The translations under genes were made by a program, and so were the position numbers. Below the pieces are notes generated by a model. It was not told the DNA's origin. It made no database searches and saw nothing but the letters and a program-made list of their open reading frames with translations. Below, piece after piece: positions 7,590 to 16,365 of a stretch of DNA of 18,735 nt (within the stretch, counting starts at the first letter, position 1; the number at the start of each line of letters is the position of its first letter). Source of the DNA: Clostridia bacterium (lineage in GTDB: Bacteria > Bacillota_A > Clostridia > Christensenellales > Aristaeellaceae); NCBI GenBank assembly GCA_017938785.1, contig JAGBAU010000129.1, positions 1-18,735 of the forward strand, written 5' to 3'.

Positions 7590-8042
7590 TTATTCCGCCA
7601 GCATTTCCGCAGTGACCTTAGCGGCGGTTTCCACAAAGCGCACGCAGGGACGTACACGATAGTATTCCTCGGTGCGGGCTTCGGGTTCGGGGGTATTCTC
7701 CTTCCTGAGGGCCAGGTTCTTGAGCAGCTCGCGGCAGATGATGGTTTCGTGCTCTGCCTTGAAGCGGGCGGAGAAATCCTGGATGCGCGCGTAGTGCTCG
7801 GTCTTTTCGGTGGTGGCTGCGGGATCGCTGTAGCCGCGGAGTACACCCAGAACAAAGGCCGCGCCGCTTACCGCACCGCAGATTTCACGCTGCTTGCCCA
7901 GTCCGCCGCCGAAGGAGGAAACCATCCTGGCAACAGTTGCTTCTTCCAGTTCCATTTCTTCACAGAATGCGCAGGCAACAGCCTGGGCACAGTTGTAGCC
8001 TTTCTTGAAGTTCTCATGGGCGATGCGTGCATGATCTTTCAT
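7590..8042 (-). CDS. C_GCAxxG_C_C family protein
   Basis: A 150-residue cytoplasmic protein. It matches the small Cys-rich family named C_GCAxxG_C_C: NCAQAV with C18 near the N terminus, FGGGLGKQREICGAVSGA at 44-61 with C55, then IICRELL (C103) and RPCVRFVE (C133) in the C-terminal part. The four spaced cysteines fit a redox or metal role, but the family has no well-established function and none is assigned here. Length is usual for the family. GGGAGG lies seven bases before the ATG on the minus strand. The gene is monocistronic, with its own promoter, divergent from secD. Confidence 0.88.
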   Translation of the reverse strand: MKDHARIAHENFKKGYNCAQAVACAFCEEMELEEATVARMVSSFGGGLGKQREICGAVSGAAFVLGVLRGYSDPAATTEKTEHYARIQDFSARFKAEHETIICRELLKNLALRKENTPEPEARTEEYYRVRPCVRFVETAAKVTAEMLAE

Positions 8043-8078
8043 AGGAAAACCTCCCGGAGTTTCTATATCTTTTCCTAT

Positions 8079-8107
8079 AGTATACCACGAAGGGTATCAA
8101 ATGTGAA
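8079..8107 (-). promoter_or_regulatory. Predicted sigma-A-type promoter of the C_GCAxxG_C_C gene
   Basis: On the minus strand, TTCACA (8107-8102) and TATACT (8084-8079) are 17 bases apart, each five of six to consensus. It points away from the secD promoter, whose -35 begins 43 bases further on. Confidence 0.7.
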
Positions 8108-8149
8108 GGAAATTCCCCGGTTTGCCGTATTTGCGTGCCGGGATTGCGC

Positions 8150-8178
8150 TTGACGAGTTTTCGAAAGATCAGTATAAT
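8150..8178 (+). promoter_or_regulatory. Predicted sigma-A-type promoter of secDF
   Basis: TTGACG at 8150-8155 and a consensus TATAAT at 8173-8178 are separated by 17 bases. This is the strongest promoter match in the window. The leader would be roughly 65-70 bases before the secD ATG. Confidence 0.85.
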
Positions 8179-8240
8179 ACTGTATTATGCTATAGTGGCT
8201 GAAATGTCCGTATATAGAAGGACAACTGTGTTTAAAATTG

Positions 8241-8245
8241 GGAGG
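8241..8245 (+). promoter_or_regulatory. Ribosome binding site that sets the secD start
   Basis: GGAGG lies seven bases before the ATG at 8253. The frame is open from a TTG at 8238, but that codon overlaps this site and is therefore unlikely to be the start. Confidence 0.85.
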
Positions 8246-8252
8246 AAACTCA

Positions 8253-9506
8253 ATGAAAGCGAAAAGCTTGATCAAACTGTGTATCGTCGCTGTGCTGATC
8301 GTGGTTGTGGCTTTCCTGGCGCTCAACGGCATGCAGGTTGGTAAATACATCCTCAAGCCCGTGTCCGGCGCCATCAGCCTGGGTCTGGACCTGCGCGGAG
8401 GCGTATCTACCGAATACATCGCAACCGACACCAGCATCGATAACTTCGATACCCTGCTGGAAGGCACCGTTGCCGCGCTGCGCACCCGCCTGACCAACGC
8501 GGGCTTTACTGAGGCCACCGTTGCCGTGCAGGGCAATGACCGCATCCTGGTGGAAATTCCGGACGTGGACAATCCCGAAGAAGTCGCCGAAATCATCGGT
8601 ACCCCGGCTCATCTGGAATTCCGTGATCCCGAAGGCAATGTGATCTTCGAGGGCAACGAAATTGAAGAGGCCGGCGTTTCCTATGCAAATGAAGCCCAGA
8701 CCCTCTATGGCGTCAGCTTCGAACTGAACAAGGAAGCATCCCAGGCCTTCGAGAATGCCACCGCCGAACACATCGGCGAGGCCATCTCCATCTACCTGGA
8801 TGACGAAATGATCTCCGCACCCATCGTCAATGAAATCATTGCCGGCGGCAGCGGCATCATCTCCGGTGATGACAACGAAAGTTCCGAAGAATCCTGGGAG
8901 TGGGCCAGCAACCTGGCCATGCTGATCCAGTCCGGCGCGCTGCCCCTGGATATTGCAGAAGTGGAAACCCGCGCAATCTCTGCGACCCTGGGCATCGAGG
9001 CCATCGATGGCGCACTGATCGCCGGCATCGTGGGCCTTGCACTGATCATGCTGTTCATGCTGGTGATGTATCGCCTGCCCGGCATTGCTGCGGATATGGC
9101 GCTGCTGATCTACGTATTGATCGTGTTCTATGCCATGGCCATCATCGGCGTGCAGCTGACCCTTCAGGGCATCGCCGGTATTCTGTTGGGCATCGGTATG
9201 GCGGTGGACGCCAACGTTGTCATCTTTGAGCGCTTCCGAGAGGAGCTTAAGGACGGCCGCACGCCCATGAACGCTGTGAAGTTTGGCTTCCGTAACGCAG
9301 GCCGCGCCGTGGCGGATTCCAATATCACCACGCTGATCGCCGCCGTGGTGCTGATGTTCTTCGGCACCGGCAGCATCAAGGGCTTCGCCATTACCCTGCT
9401 GATTTCCGTGCTCGCTTCCCTGTTTACCGCGGTTGTGGTCACCCGCTGGCTGCTTAAGCTGATCTGCGGGCTGGACATCCGCAAGCTGAGCGCCTATACG
9501 CGATAA
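8253..9506 (+). CDS. secD: Protein translocase subunit SecD
   Basis: A 417-residue membrane protein that works with SecF to drive late steps of Sec-dependent export using the proton or sodium gradient. One N-terminal helix (about 8-26) is followed by GLDLRGG at 44-50, a large extracytoplasmic domain (about 50-250) and five C-terminal helices. The fourth helix region contains GMAVDANVVIFERFREE, with the conserved membrane Asp at D319. Residue 305 is Gln in LTLQGIAG, where many SecD proteins have Pro (LTLPGIAG). The length fits clostridial stand-alone SecD rather than the fused SecDF of Bacillus. SecF follows after 14 bases. No yajC is seen next to it. Confidence 0.97.
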   Translation: MKAKSLIKLCIVAVLIVVVAFLALNGMQVGKYILKPVSGAISLGLDLRGGVSTEYIATDTSIDNFDTLLEGTVAALRTRLTNAGFTEATVAVQGNDRILVEIPDVDNPEEVAEIIGTPAHLEFRDPEGNVIFEGNEIEEAGVSYANEAQTLYGVSFELNKEASQAFENATAEHIGEAISIYLDDEMISAPIVNEIIAGGSGIISGDDNESSEESWEWASNLAMLIQSGALPLDIAEVETRAISATLGIEAIDGALIAGIVGLALIMLFMLVMYRLPGIAADMALLIYVLIVFYAMAIIGVQLTLQGIAGILLGIGMAVDANVVIFERFREELKDGRTPMNAVKFGFRNAGRAVADSNITTLIAAVVLMFFGTGSIKGFAITLLISVLASLFTAVVVTRWLLKLICGLDIRKLSAYTR

Positions 9507-9520
9507 GGGAGGGCAGACTT

Positions 9521-10606
9521 ATGAAGTACACTTATACCGGTAAAACGCGCCTCTTCCTTTGTATCTCCGGCGCAATCATCCTGATCGCCCTGATCATGCA
9601 GATTTTGGGCGTGGGTTTGAATCTGGGCATCGATTTCACCGGCGGCTCCCTGCTGAATTATTCCGTGGGTGAGGAGTATGATGTGGCCGACGTGGAAAAG
9701 ATCCTGTCCAGCGCAAATTACAGCGGCAGCCAGGTCACCAAGGCTGCGCCTTCCGATGCGTCGATCGCGCTGCAGGCGCAAATTGCCATGCAGGATGAGG
9801 CTGCAATCGAGAGCGGTGAAGCCCATGTGCATGAGGACGGCACCGTTCATTACGGCGAGCATACCGAGGAAGGCGAAGAAGCCGAGGCTTCCCTGCTGAA
9901 CTTGGACAAGAGCAACATCAAGGCCGACGGCATGACCGACCTGCAGATCCGCCTGAAGGTGGAGGAAAACGAGGAGGACGAATCTCCCGTTCGCACTCTG
10001 CTTGAAAAGGAAATGACCGCCAAGTACCCCAATTTCCGCTTTGTATCCGTGGACCACGTGAGCGCCATCGCCGGCCGCGATCTGCTGAGCAACGCCGTCA
10101 AGGCCCTGCTCATCGCTTTCGCATGCATGCTGGTATATATCGCCATCCGCTTTGACGTGTTCTCCGGCCTGGCAGCGCTGTTCGGCCTGATGCACGATGT
10201 ACTCATCATGTGCGCATTCATGGTGTTCTTCCGCGCATTCTTTGAAGTGAACAGTTCCTTCATCGCCGCAGTGCTCACCATCGTTGGTTATTCCATCAAC
10301 AACACCATCATCATCTTCGACCGCATCCGAGAAACCGCCAAGAAACCCGGCTGGTCTGATAAGACCCGCAGGGATATTGTAGAGGTTTCTGTTGGCAACA
10401 CCCTGAGCCGCACCATCAATACCTCCCTCACCACGCTGATTACGCTGGTGGCTCTGTATGTGTTTGGTGTGTCTTCCATCCGCGAATTTGCATTCCCGCT
10501 GATCGTGGGCATGCTGGCGGGCACCTATTCTTCCGTTCTGCTCAGCGGACAGGTATGGGCCATGTGGATGGAAAAGCGCCTTGCCCGCAAGGCGGCGAAG
10601 GCCTAA
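9521..10606 (+). CDS. secF: Protein translocase subunit SecF, with His/acid-rich insertion
   Basis: A 361-residue membrane partner of SecD. It has a first helix at about 10-30, GIDFTGG at 36-42, an extracytoplasmic domain, and five C-terminal helices from about 188 to 345. Stand-alone SecF is usually near 300 residues. The excess lies in the extracytoplasmic domain at about 78-140: it holds HVHEDGTVHYGEH (H102, H104, H110, H114) and GEEAEA. The motif usually written GYS(I/L)ND(T/S) reads GYSINNT, with N261 where Asp is usual; the following FDRIRE is normal, and the Arg of the next helix is kept in LSRTINTSL (R297). GGGAGGG at 9507-9513 lies seven bases before the ATG. It is co-transcribed with secD and a terminator-like hairpin follows. 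Confidence 0.96.
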   Translation: MKYTYTGKTRLFLCISGAIILIALIMQILGVGLNLGIDFTGGSLLNYSVGEEYDVADVEKILSSANYSGSQVTKAAPSDASIALQAQIAMQDEAAIESGEAHVHEDGTVHYGEHTEEGEEAEASLLNLDKSNIKADGMTDLQIRLKVEENEEDESPVRTLLEKEMTAKYPNFRFVSVDHVSAIAGRDLLSNAVKALLIAFACMLVYIAIRFDVFSGLAALFGLMHDVLIMCAFMVFFRAFFEVNSSFIAAVLTIVGYSINNTIIIFDRIRETAKKPGWSDKTRRDIVEVSVGNTLSRTINTSLTTLITLVALYVFGVSSIREFAFPLIVGMLAGTYSSVLLSGQVWAMWMEKRLARKAAKA

Positions 10607-10614
10607 TAAAATTC

Positions 10615-10660
10615 AATCAGGAATCGACATGTTTGCCGGTTCCTGATTTGTTTCCATTTT
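10615..10660 (+). terminator. Probable intrinsic terminator or attenuator after secF
   Basis: AATCAGGAATCG (10615-10626) pairs with CGGTTCCTGATT (10637-10648), 12 pairs with one G-U, and a ten-base loop. It is followed by TGTTTCCATTTT, an interrupted T-run. I see no convincing promoter between it and recJ, so it may be leaky and allow read-through into recJ. Confidence 0.65.
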
Positions 10661-10692
10661 CGTGTTGAATCTTTGGGAAGGGAGGGATATGC

Positions 10693-13059
10693 ATGCTGCG
10701 CTTTGTGCAAAGAAGCGGAGAGAGAAGCTGGTTTGAACGCCCGGAAGGTATGTCTCCGGTGCTGCATCAGCTGCTGATCCAGCGGGGAATCTCCTCTGCC
10801 GAAGAAGCTGAAGTTTTTCTGCATCCCGGCATGGACCAGCTGAACGATCCCTTCCTCCTGAGCGATATGGATACTGCCGCCGCGCGCATCCGCAGGGCCA
10901 TCGATGCGGATGAACCTATCTGCGTGTGGGGCGACTACGATGTGGATGGCGTGAGCGCCTCCGCAATTCTGTACGATTACCTTACTTCCGAGGGCGCAAA
11001 GGTGGAGGTATACCTTCCCTCCCGCCATGACGAGGGCTACGGCCTGAATGAAAGCGGCCTAAGAGAAATTGCGCAGCGCGCAAGCCTGCTGGTAACGGTG
11101 GACTGCGGCATCTCCAGCCATGATCTGATCGAACTGGCGAAGGAGCTGGGCCTGGACTGCATTGTCACCGATCACCACCGTCCGGGTGAAGTGCTGCCTG
11201 AATGCCCGGTGGTGAATCCGCTCCTGAACGATTATCCCTTCCCGTACCTCTGCGGCGCGGGCGTGGCCTTCAAGCTGGTGCATGCGCTGGCCGGACTGGA
11301 TGCTGCCATGGAGCGGATTGACCTGGCGGCCATTGCTACCGTGGCGGATGTGGTTTCCCTCACCGGGGAGAACCGCGCCATCGTGCATCTTGGCCTTCAG
11401 AAGATCAACAATGCTCCCCGTCCCGGCGTGGCGGCGCTGATGGAAAGTGCGCGCATCGAACCCGGACAGGCGGACAGCCAGGGCGTTGCATTCCGGATTG
11501 CACCCCGGTTGAATGCGGGCGGACGTCTGGGCTCTGCCTGGCGTTCCTTCAACCTGCTGGTTCAGGAGGAACCCTTCCTGGCCATCGCCCAGGCGGATGA
11601 ACTGGAGCAGGAAAATGCCCGTCGCCAGAGCATTGAGCGCGAAATCCGCGCCCAGGCAGAGGAACAGCTTTCTGATTTCGATTTTTCCGCCCACCGCATC
11701 CTGCTGGTACGGGGTGAGGGCTGGAATTCCGGCGTGATCGGACTCACCGCATCCCACCTGAAGGAAAAGTATCATTATCCCGTGATCGCCCTCGCGGAGG
11801 AGGATGGCATGCTGGTCGGTTCCTGCCGCAGCATTGAGGGCGTGGATATCTTTAAAACCCTGTCCTCTGCTGCGGAGCTGATGGAGAAGTTCGGCGGCCA
11901 CAGCCAGGCCGCGGGTCTGACCGTGAAGGCGGAGAATTTCGAAGCCCTCTGGACCGCGCTGGACGAATATCTCTTTGAGAATATACCGCCGGAGACCTAT
12001 ATGCCTTCGGCTGCATACGATATTTCCGCTTCCCTGGATGAATTCAGCGAGGCCTTCGTGCGCGCCATGGGCGCGTTGGAGCCCACCGGCTGCGGCAATC
12101 CCGAACCCATCTTCCGCACGACGGTGAAGCTGATCGAAGCCCGGGCCATCGGCGCCCAGGGCAGCCATCTGCGCTTGCTTTGCGCGGAAAACGGTGCGCG
12201 CAGGACGGGCATCTATTTCGGCGCGGGCGAGCTGGCAGGCGGGCTCGGCGAAGAGGCAGAGATCCTGTTCACCCCCCAGCTGAACAGCTGGAACGGCCGT
12301 ATTGATGTGCAGCTGCGGCTCTGCGCACTGCGGGAAATGAATACTTCTGCGAGAATAGATGCAGCAAACGGCCGGGAAGGGTTACTGCTGCGCAGATTCT
12401 TAACAGAACTGTTCTATAATAGGCGCATAAGCTGTACGCGCAGCGCGGTCACCTTGACCATGCAGGAACTCAAATTCCGCCTGGAAGGGAACATGCAGGG
12501 TACATGGATACTCTGCGCCGGCCTGCAGGATGCAAAGCGCATAGCTGCCGCCATGGAGCCCTGCCCGCTGGATCTCTCCATCGGGGAACTGCCCGGCGAT
12601 GCGCGCGCGTTCAATACCCTGGTTGTCTGTCCTGATCGTTTGGATACATATCCCAAGGGGCTGCGAACCCTGGTGCTGGCGGGCCTGCCCGTGCCGGATG
12701 AACTGCCCGACGGCGTGAAGGTCTACTCGCTGGAGGGATGCAGCTTCCCGGCAGGGGAACTTCCGGACGTCAATCAGATGCGCGAAGTCTATAAGGCGGC
12801 GCGCAATCTCAGCCGCAGGCCTGTGAAGATCGGCGATATGGAAGCTCTTGTGCAGATACTCAGCGAAGAGGTGGACCTGCCGCCCACCTGCTGCCATGCA
12901 TCGCTGCTGGCGCTGATGGATTTGAAACTGGTGGAAGTGACCACAAAACCTGTGCGCCTGCTGGTGCCGGCGGCGCAGAAAACCGACCCGCAGTCCAGCG
13001 CCCTGTGGCGCGGAATGCAGAAGCTCAGGGAAGAAAGTGAAGGGAGGGAACTTGGATGA
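10693..13059 (+). CDS. recJ: Single-stranded-DNA-specific 5'-3' exonuclease RecJ
   Basis: A 788-residue cytoplasmic DHH-family nuclease for recombination and base-excision repair. Metal-binding motifs are GDYDVDG (D81, D83, D85), TVDCGI near 136-141 and TDHH (D160, H161, H162). The DHHA1 part has GWNSGVIGL and GGHSQAAG (H403). An OB-like region and a long C-terminal part (about 560-788) follow, as in the longer Firmicutes RecJ proteins. GGGAGGG at 10680-10686 lies six bases before the ATG; another ATG at 10689 is out of frame. The stop codon overlaps the rel start by four bases (ATGA). Many Firmicutes carry apt between recJ and relA; here it is absent. Confidence 0.96.
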   Translation: MLRFVQRSGERSWFERPEGMSPVLHQLLIQRGISSAEEAEVFLHPGMDQLNDPFLLSDMDTAAARIRRAIDADEPICVWGDYDVDGVSASAILYDYLTSEGAKVEVYLPSRHDEGYGLNESGLREIAQRASLLVTVDCGISSHDLIELAKELGLDCIVTDHHRPGEVLPECPVVNPLLNDYPFPYLCGAGVAFKLVHALAGLDAAMERIDLAAIATVADVVSLTGENRAIVHLGLQKINNAPRPGVAALMESARIEPGQADSQGVAFRIAPRLNAGGRLGSAWRSFNLLVQEEPFLAIAQADELEQENARRQSIEREIRAQAEEQLSDFDFSAHRILLVRGEGWNSGVIGLTASHLKEKYHYPVIALAEEDGMLVGSCRSIEGVDIFKTLSSAAELMEKFGGHSQAAGLTVKAENFEALWTALDEYLFENIPPETYMPSAAYDISASLDEFSEAFVRAMGALEPTGCGNPEPIFRTTVKLIEARAIGAQGSHLRLLCAENGARRTGIYFGAGELAGGLGEEAEILFTPQLNSWNGRIDVQLRLCALREMNTSARIDAANGREGLLLRRFLTELFYNRRISCTRSAVTLTMQELKFRLEGNMQGTWILCAGLQDAKRIAAAMEPCPLDLSIGELPGDARAFNTLVVCPDRLDTYPKGLRTLVLAGLPVPDELPDGVKVYSLEGCSFPAGELPDVNQMREVYKAARNLSRRPVKIGDMEALVQILSEEVDLPPTCCHASLLALMDLKLVEVTTKPVRLLVPAAQKTDPQSSALWRGMQKLREESEGRELG

Positions 13060-15263
13060 CTGCAAACGCTGCAAAAGGTTATATGAGTGTGGATGATCTG
13101 ATCCGCAGAATTCGCAAGTTCCATCCGGAAGACAACATGGATCTGGTGCGCAAGGCCTATGAGTTTGCTGAAAATGCCCATGCGGGCCAGACGCGCAAGT
13201 CCGGCGAACCCTACTTCAGCCATCCCTGCGCCGTAGCCGTGATCCTGACCGACCTGATGCTGGACGGCACCACCATCGCCGCATCCCTGCTGCACGATTG
13301 CGTGGAGGATGTGGAGGGCGTGACCCTCGAAACCATACGCGAGGACTTCGGCCAGGAGGTTGAACTGTTGGTGGACGGCGTGACCAAGCTGTCCAAATTG
13401 AAGTTTGCCTCCCGTGAGGAAGCCCAGGCGGAAACCCTGCGCAAGATGTTCCTGGCCATGGCCAAGGATATTCGCGTGGTGCTCATCAAGCTGGCCGACC
13501 GCCTGCACAACATGCGCACCCTCAAGTTCCAGAAGCCGGAACGCCAGGTGCCCATTGCCCGGGAGACGCTGGATATCTATGCGCCCCTGGCACACCGGAT
13601 GGGCGTCTATACCATCAAGTGGGAGCTGGAGGATCTGGCCCTGCGCTACATCGATCCCGACGCCTACTATGAGCTGGTGCGCATGGTGGGCATGAAGCGT
13701 GAGGAGCGCGAGCGCCTGATCACCGAGGTTACCCGTGAACTGAGCAGCAAGCTGCGCGAGGCCGGCATCCGCGCCGAAATCACGGGCCGCCCCAAGCACT
13801 TCTATTCCATCTACAAAAAGATGAAGAGCCAGAACAAGACCTTCGACCAGATTCACGATCTGATCGCCATCCGCGTTCTGGTGAATACCCAGCAGGACTG
13901 TTACTTTGCCCTGGGCGTGGCCCATACCCTGTGGCCCCAGGTGCCGGGCAGGTTCAAGGATTATATCTCCATGCCCAAGCCCAATATGTACCAGTCCCTG
14001 CATACCACGGTGGCCAACCACGGCCGCCCCTTCGAGGTGCAGATCCGTACCTTTGAAATGCACCGCACTGCCGAATATGGTATCGCTGCGCACTGGCGTT
14101 ACAAGGAAGGCCGTGCCAACGAGAATGAACTGGACCAGAGGCTCAGCTGGCTTCGCCGCATCCTGGATTGGCAGAGCGATGCCCGCGACCCGGGCGAGTT
14201 CGGCGAGCTGGTCAAGGTGGACCTCTTTGCCGACGAGGTGTTCGTATTCACCCCCAAGGGAGACGTCATTTCCCTGCCCCGCGGCGCAACGCCGCTGGAT
14301 TTCGCTTACCGCATCCATACCGCCGTTGGCAACCGCTGCATCGGCGCGAAGGTGAACGGGCGCATCGTGCCCCTGGCGTCCCAGCTGGATACCGGCGATT
14401 TCGTGGAGGTCATGACCTCGTCCTCCTCCCGCGGCCCGTCCCGCGACTGGCTGAACATCGTCAAAACCAGCGAGGCCAAAACCAAGATCCGCGCATGGCT
14501 AAAGCGAGAGGAACGTGAAACCAACATTCCTCTCGGCCATGATATGTTGGAAAAGGAAGCCAAGCGCCTGGGCTACAACCTGAGCCAGCTGCTGCGCGGC
14601 GACGCCGAGGATATGATCCTCAAGCGCTTCTCCGCCCAGACTCTGGACGACGTCTATGCCATGGTGGGCTTCGGTGGACTTTCCTGCGCGCAGGTGGTCA
14701 ACCGCCTGGTGGATGAATATAAAAAGAACAACAAGGCGGAGGATGCTGCCGCCAACCTGCCCGAGGTCGCCAAGACCGAGGAAGCCCAGCCCAAGCGGCA
14801 GGCCAAGTCCTCCTCCAACGGCGTCATCGTCAAGGGCGAGAGCGGCATGCTGGTGCGCTTCGCCCGCTGCTGCAGCCCCCTGCCGGGCGACAGCATTGTG
14901 GGCTATGTAACCCGCGGCCGCGGCGTTTCCGTGCACCGCGCGGACTGCATCAGCCTCAAGGATCCGGAGATGGAACAGAACCGCATGATCGATGTGGAAT
15001 GGGAAGCCCAGGGCGCCAATGCGTCCTACGAGGCGGACCTGCGCATCATCACCTATAACCGTACCGGCCTGCTGGCGGAGATTTCCGTCATGCTCGCCAC
15101 CCAGGAGGTTCCCATTGGTTCCATTTCGGGCCACGCCAATAAGGATTCCACCTATGTCTTCAATGTGACGCTGATCATTAAAAACACCCAGCAGCTCAAT
15201 AAGATCATCCGCGATTTGCAGAAGCATACGGATGTAATTGAAGTGAGCCGAATCAACGCTTGA
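13056..15263 (+). CDS. relA: Bifunctional (p)ppGpp synthetase/hydrolase (Rel)
   Basis: A 735-residue cytoplasmic stringent-response enzyme that makes and degrades (p)ppGpp. The HD hydrolase domain is intact: H56, HDCVED (H80, D81, E84, D85) and LADRLHNMRT (D148). The synthetase domain has GRPKHFYSIYKK (from about R245), RFKD at 299-302 followed by YISMPKPNMYQSLHTT, and EVQIRT. RxKD is the form reported for bifunctional enzymes, whereas monofunctional RelA has ExDD. A TGS domain starts at about 393 (DEVFVFTPKGD), a Cys-containing region has RCCSPLPGD (C605, C606), and an ACT domain occupies about 660-735. GGGAGGG lies seven bases before the ATG. The overlap with recJ suggests translational coupling. 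Confidence 0.97.
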   Translation: MTANAAKGYMSVDDLIRRIRKFHPEDNMDLVRKAYEFAENAHAGQTRKSGEPYFSHPCAVAVILTDLMLDGTTIAASLLHDCVEDVEGVTLETIREDFGQEVELLVDGVTKLSKLKFASREEAQAETLRKMFLAMAKDIRVVLIKLADRLHNMRTLKFQKPERQVPIARETLDIYAPLAHRMGVYTIKWELEDLALRYIDPDAYYELVRMVGMKREERERLITEVTRELSSKLREAGIRAEITGRPKHFYSIYKKMKSQNKTFDQIHDLIAIRVLVNTQQDCYFALGVAHTLWPQVPGRFKDYISMPKPNMYQSLHTTVANHGRPFEVQIRTFEMHRTAEYGIAAHWRYKEGRANENELDQRLSWLRRILDWQSDARDPGEFGELVKVDLFADEVFVFTPKGDVISLPRGATPLDFAYRIHTAVGNRCIGAKVNGRIVPLASQLDTGDFVEVMTSSSSRGPSRDWLNIVKTSEAKTKIRAWLKREERETNIPLGHDMLEKEAKRLGYNLSQLLRGDAEDMILKRFSAQTLDDVYAMVGFGGLSCAQVVNRLVDEYKKNNKAEDAAANLPEVAKTEEAQPKRQAKSSSNGVIVKGESGMLVRFARCCSPLPGDSIVGYVTRGRGVSVHRADCISLKDPEMEQNRMIDVEWEAQGANASYEADLRIITYNRTGLLAEISVMLATQEVPIGSISGHANKDSTYVFNVTLIIKNTQQLNKIIRDLQKHTDVIEVSRINA

Positions 15264-15282
15264 TTATAAGAGGTAAACACAA

Positions 15283-15732
15283 ATGCGCTGTGTTGTACAG
15301 AGGGTTTCCCGTGCCCGCGTGACCGTTGCAGGTGAAGTGACGGGTGAAATTGAAAAGGGCTATATGGTGCTGGTGGGCGCCGGCGAGGATGATACCGAAG
15401 CCGATGTGAACTACTGCGCCGATAAGATTTCCGGCCTGCGCGTCTTTGAGGACGACCAGGAGAAGATGAACCTGTCCGTTCAGGACGTGGGCGGCAGCGT
15501 GCTTCTGGTGAGCCAGTTCACCCTTCTGGGTGACGCCCGCCACGGCCGCCGTCCCAGCTTCAGCCATGCGGCGCGTCCCGAAATGGCGGAGCCGCTGTTT
15601 GAACTGCTGTGCAAAAAGGTGGCTGACAAGGGCATCCATGTGGAAACCGGACGCTTCCGTACCCATATGGAGGTTTCCCTGGTGAACGATGGCCCCGTGA
15701 CCATCCTGCTCGACAGCAAAAAGGGTTTTTAA
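15283..15732 (+). CDS. dtd: D-aminoacyl-tRNA deacylase (Dtd)
   Basis: A 149-residue cytoplasmic enzyme that removes D-amino acids wrongly attached to tRNA. Visible family motifs are [15 protein letters not shown] at the N terminus, [17 protein letters not shown] at 77-93 and VNDGPVT at 134-140, which holds the Gly-cis-Pro pair (G137, P138) that gives chirality selection. GRFRTHM at 123-129 stands where many members have G.FGA.M, a tolerated variable segment. The length is normal. AAGAGG is nine bases before the ATG. It lies 19 bases after relA and 9 before the next gene, within the same operon. Confidence 0.96.
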   Translation: MRCVVQRVSRARVTVAGEVTGEIEKGYMVLVGAGEDDTEADVNYCADKISGLRVFEDDQEKMNLSVQDVGGSVLLVSQFTLLGDARHGRRPSFSHAARPEMAEPLFELLCKKVADKGIHVETGRFRTHMEVSLVNDGPVTILLDSKKGF

Positions 15733-15741
15733 GAGGTAATC

Positions 15742-16365
15742 ATGAACTATACGATTGAATGCATCGCCTGCGGTCCCTATCAGGAGAACGCCTATATGCT
15801 CTGCCCCGAAGGGGGGAAGGGTGCGATTCTCATCGATCCCGGCGATGATCTCATGCTGCTCAAGCGCAAGCTCTCAGAGGCCGGCCGGACTTTGAAGGGT
15901 ATCCTGCTGACCCATGGTCATTTCGACCATATGCTCAGCGCCCAGCCTCTGTCCAGGATCACCGGCGCGCCCGTCTATGTGCATCCGCAGGATGAGGAAA
16001 TGCTCTGCGATGAAGATAAAAACGCCTACAACGCCATGGTCGCTTCCCAGCCCAGCCCGTCCGATTTTGAACCGGAGATGCTGGAGGAAACCATTGAAAT
16101 CGACGGCGTGAAATTTGAAGTGCTGCATACCCCCGGCCATACCAGGGGTTCTGTGTGTTTCTATGATGCCGAAAACGGCGTTCTCTTCAGCGGAGACACC
16201 CTGTTCTGCGCAGGCTTTGGCCGTATGGATCTCTACGGCGGCAGCCCGATGCAGATGCGGCAGTCCCTGCGCAAGCTGTTCAACCTGCCGGGGAATACCC
16301 GCGTGCTCTGCGGCCACGGCTATGAAACCACCATCGGCGCCGAGCGGGGGAGGTACAACCTATGA
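15742..16365 (+). CDS. Metallo-beta-lactamase fold hydrolase (glyoxalase II-like)
   Basis: A 207-residue cytoplasmic hydrolase with a complete dinuclear metal site: THGHFDH (H58, H60, D62, H63), TPGHTRGS (H133), FSGDTLF (D152) and CGHGYE (H192). The opening MNYTIECIACGPYQENAYML and the domain layout fit the small GloB-like proteins commonly found next to rel and dtd in Firmicutes. The true substrate is unknown; a thioester such as a thiol-lactate conjugate is the usual guess. AGAGG precedes the ATG by five bases. Its stop overlaps the hemZ start by four bases (ATGA). Confidence 0.93.
   Translation: MNYTIECIACGPYQENAYMLCPEGGKGAILIDPGDDLMLLKRKLSEAGRTLKGILLTHGHFDHMLSAQPLSRITGAPVYVHPQDEEMLCDEDKNAYNAMVASQPSPSDFEPEMLEETIEIDGVKFEVLHTPGHTRGSVCFYDAENGVLFSGDTLFCAGFGRMDLYGGSPMQMRQSLRKLFNLPGNTRVLCGHGYETTIGAERGRYNL

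Noticed and set aside
9153..9170. SecD reads LTLQGIAG instead of LTLPGIAG (Q305)
   Set aside because: A single substitution in an otherwise normal motif, with the key membrane Asp D319 kept; too little for a separate claim.
12789..14318. Long open frame of 509 codons on the minus strand across the end of recJ and the start of rel
   Set aside because: It is antisense to two well-identified genes, has no recognisable domain or ribosome binding site, and is expected from the GC-rich codon bias.
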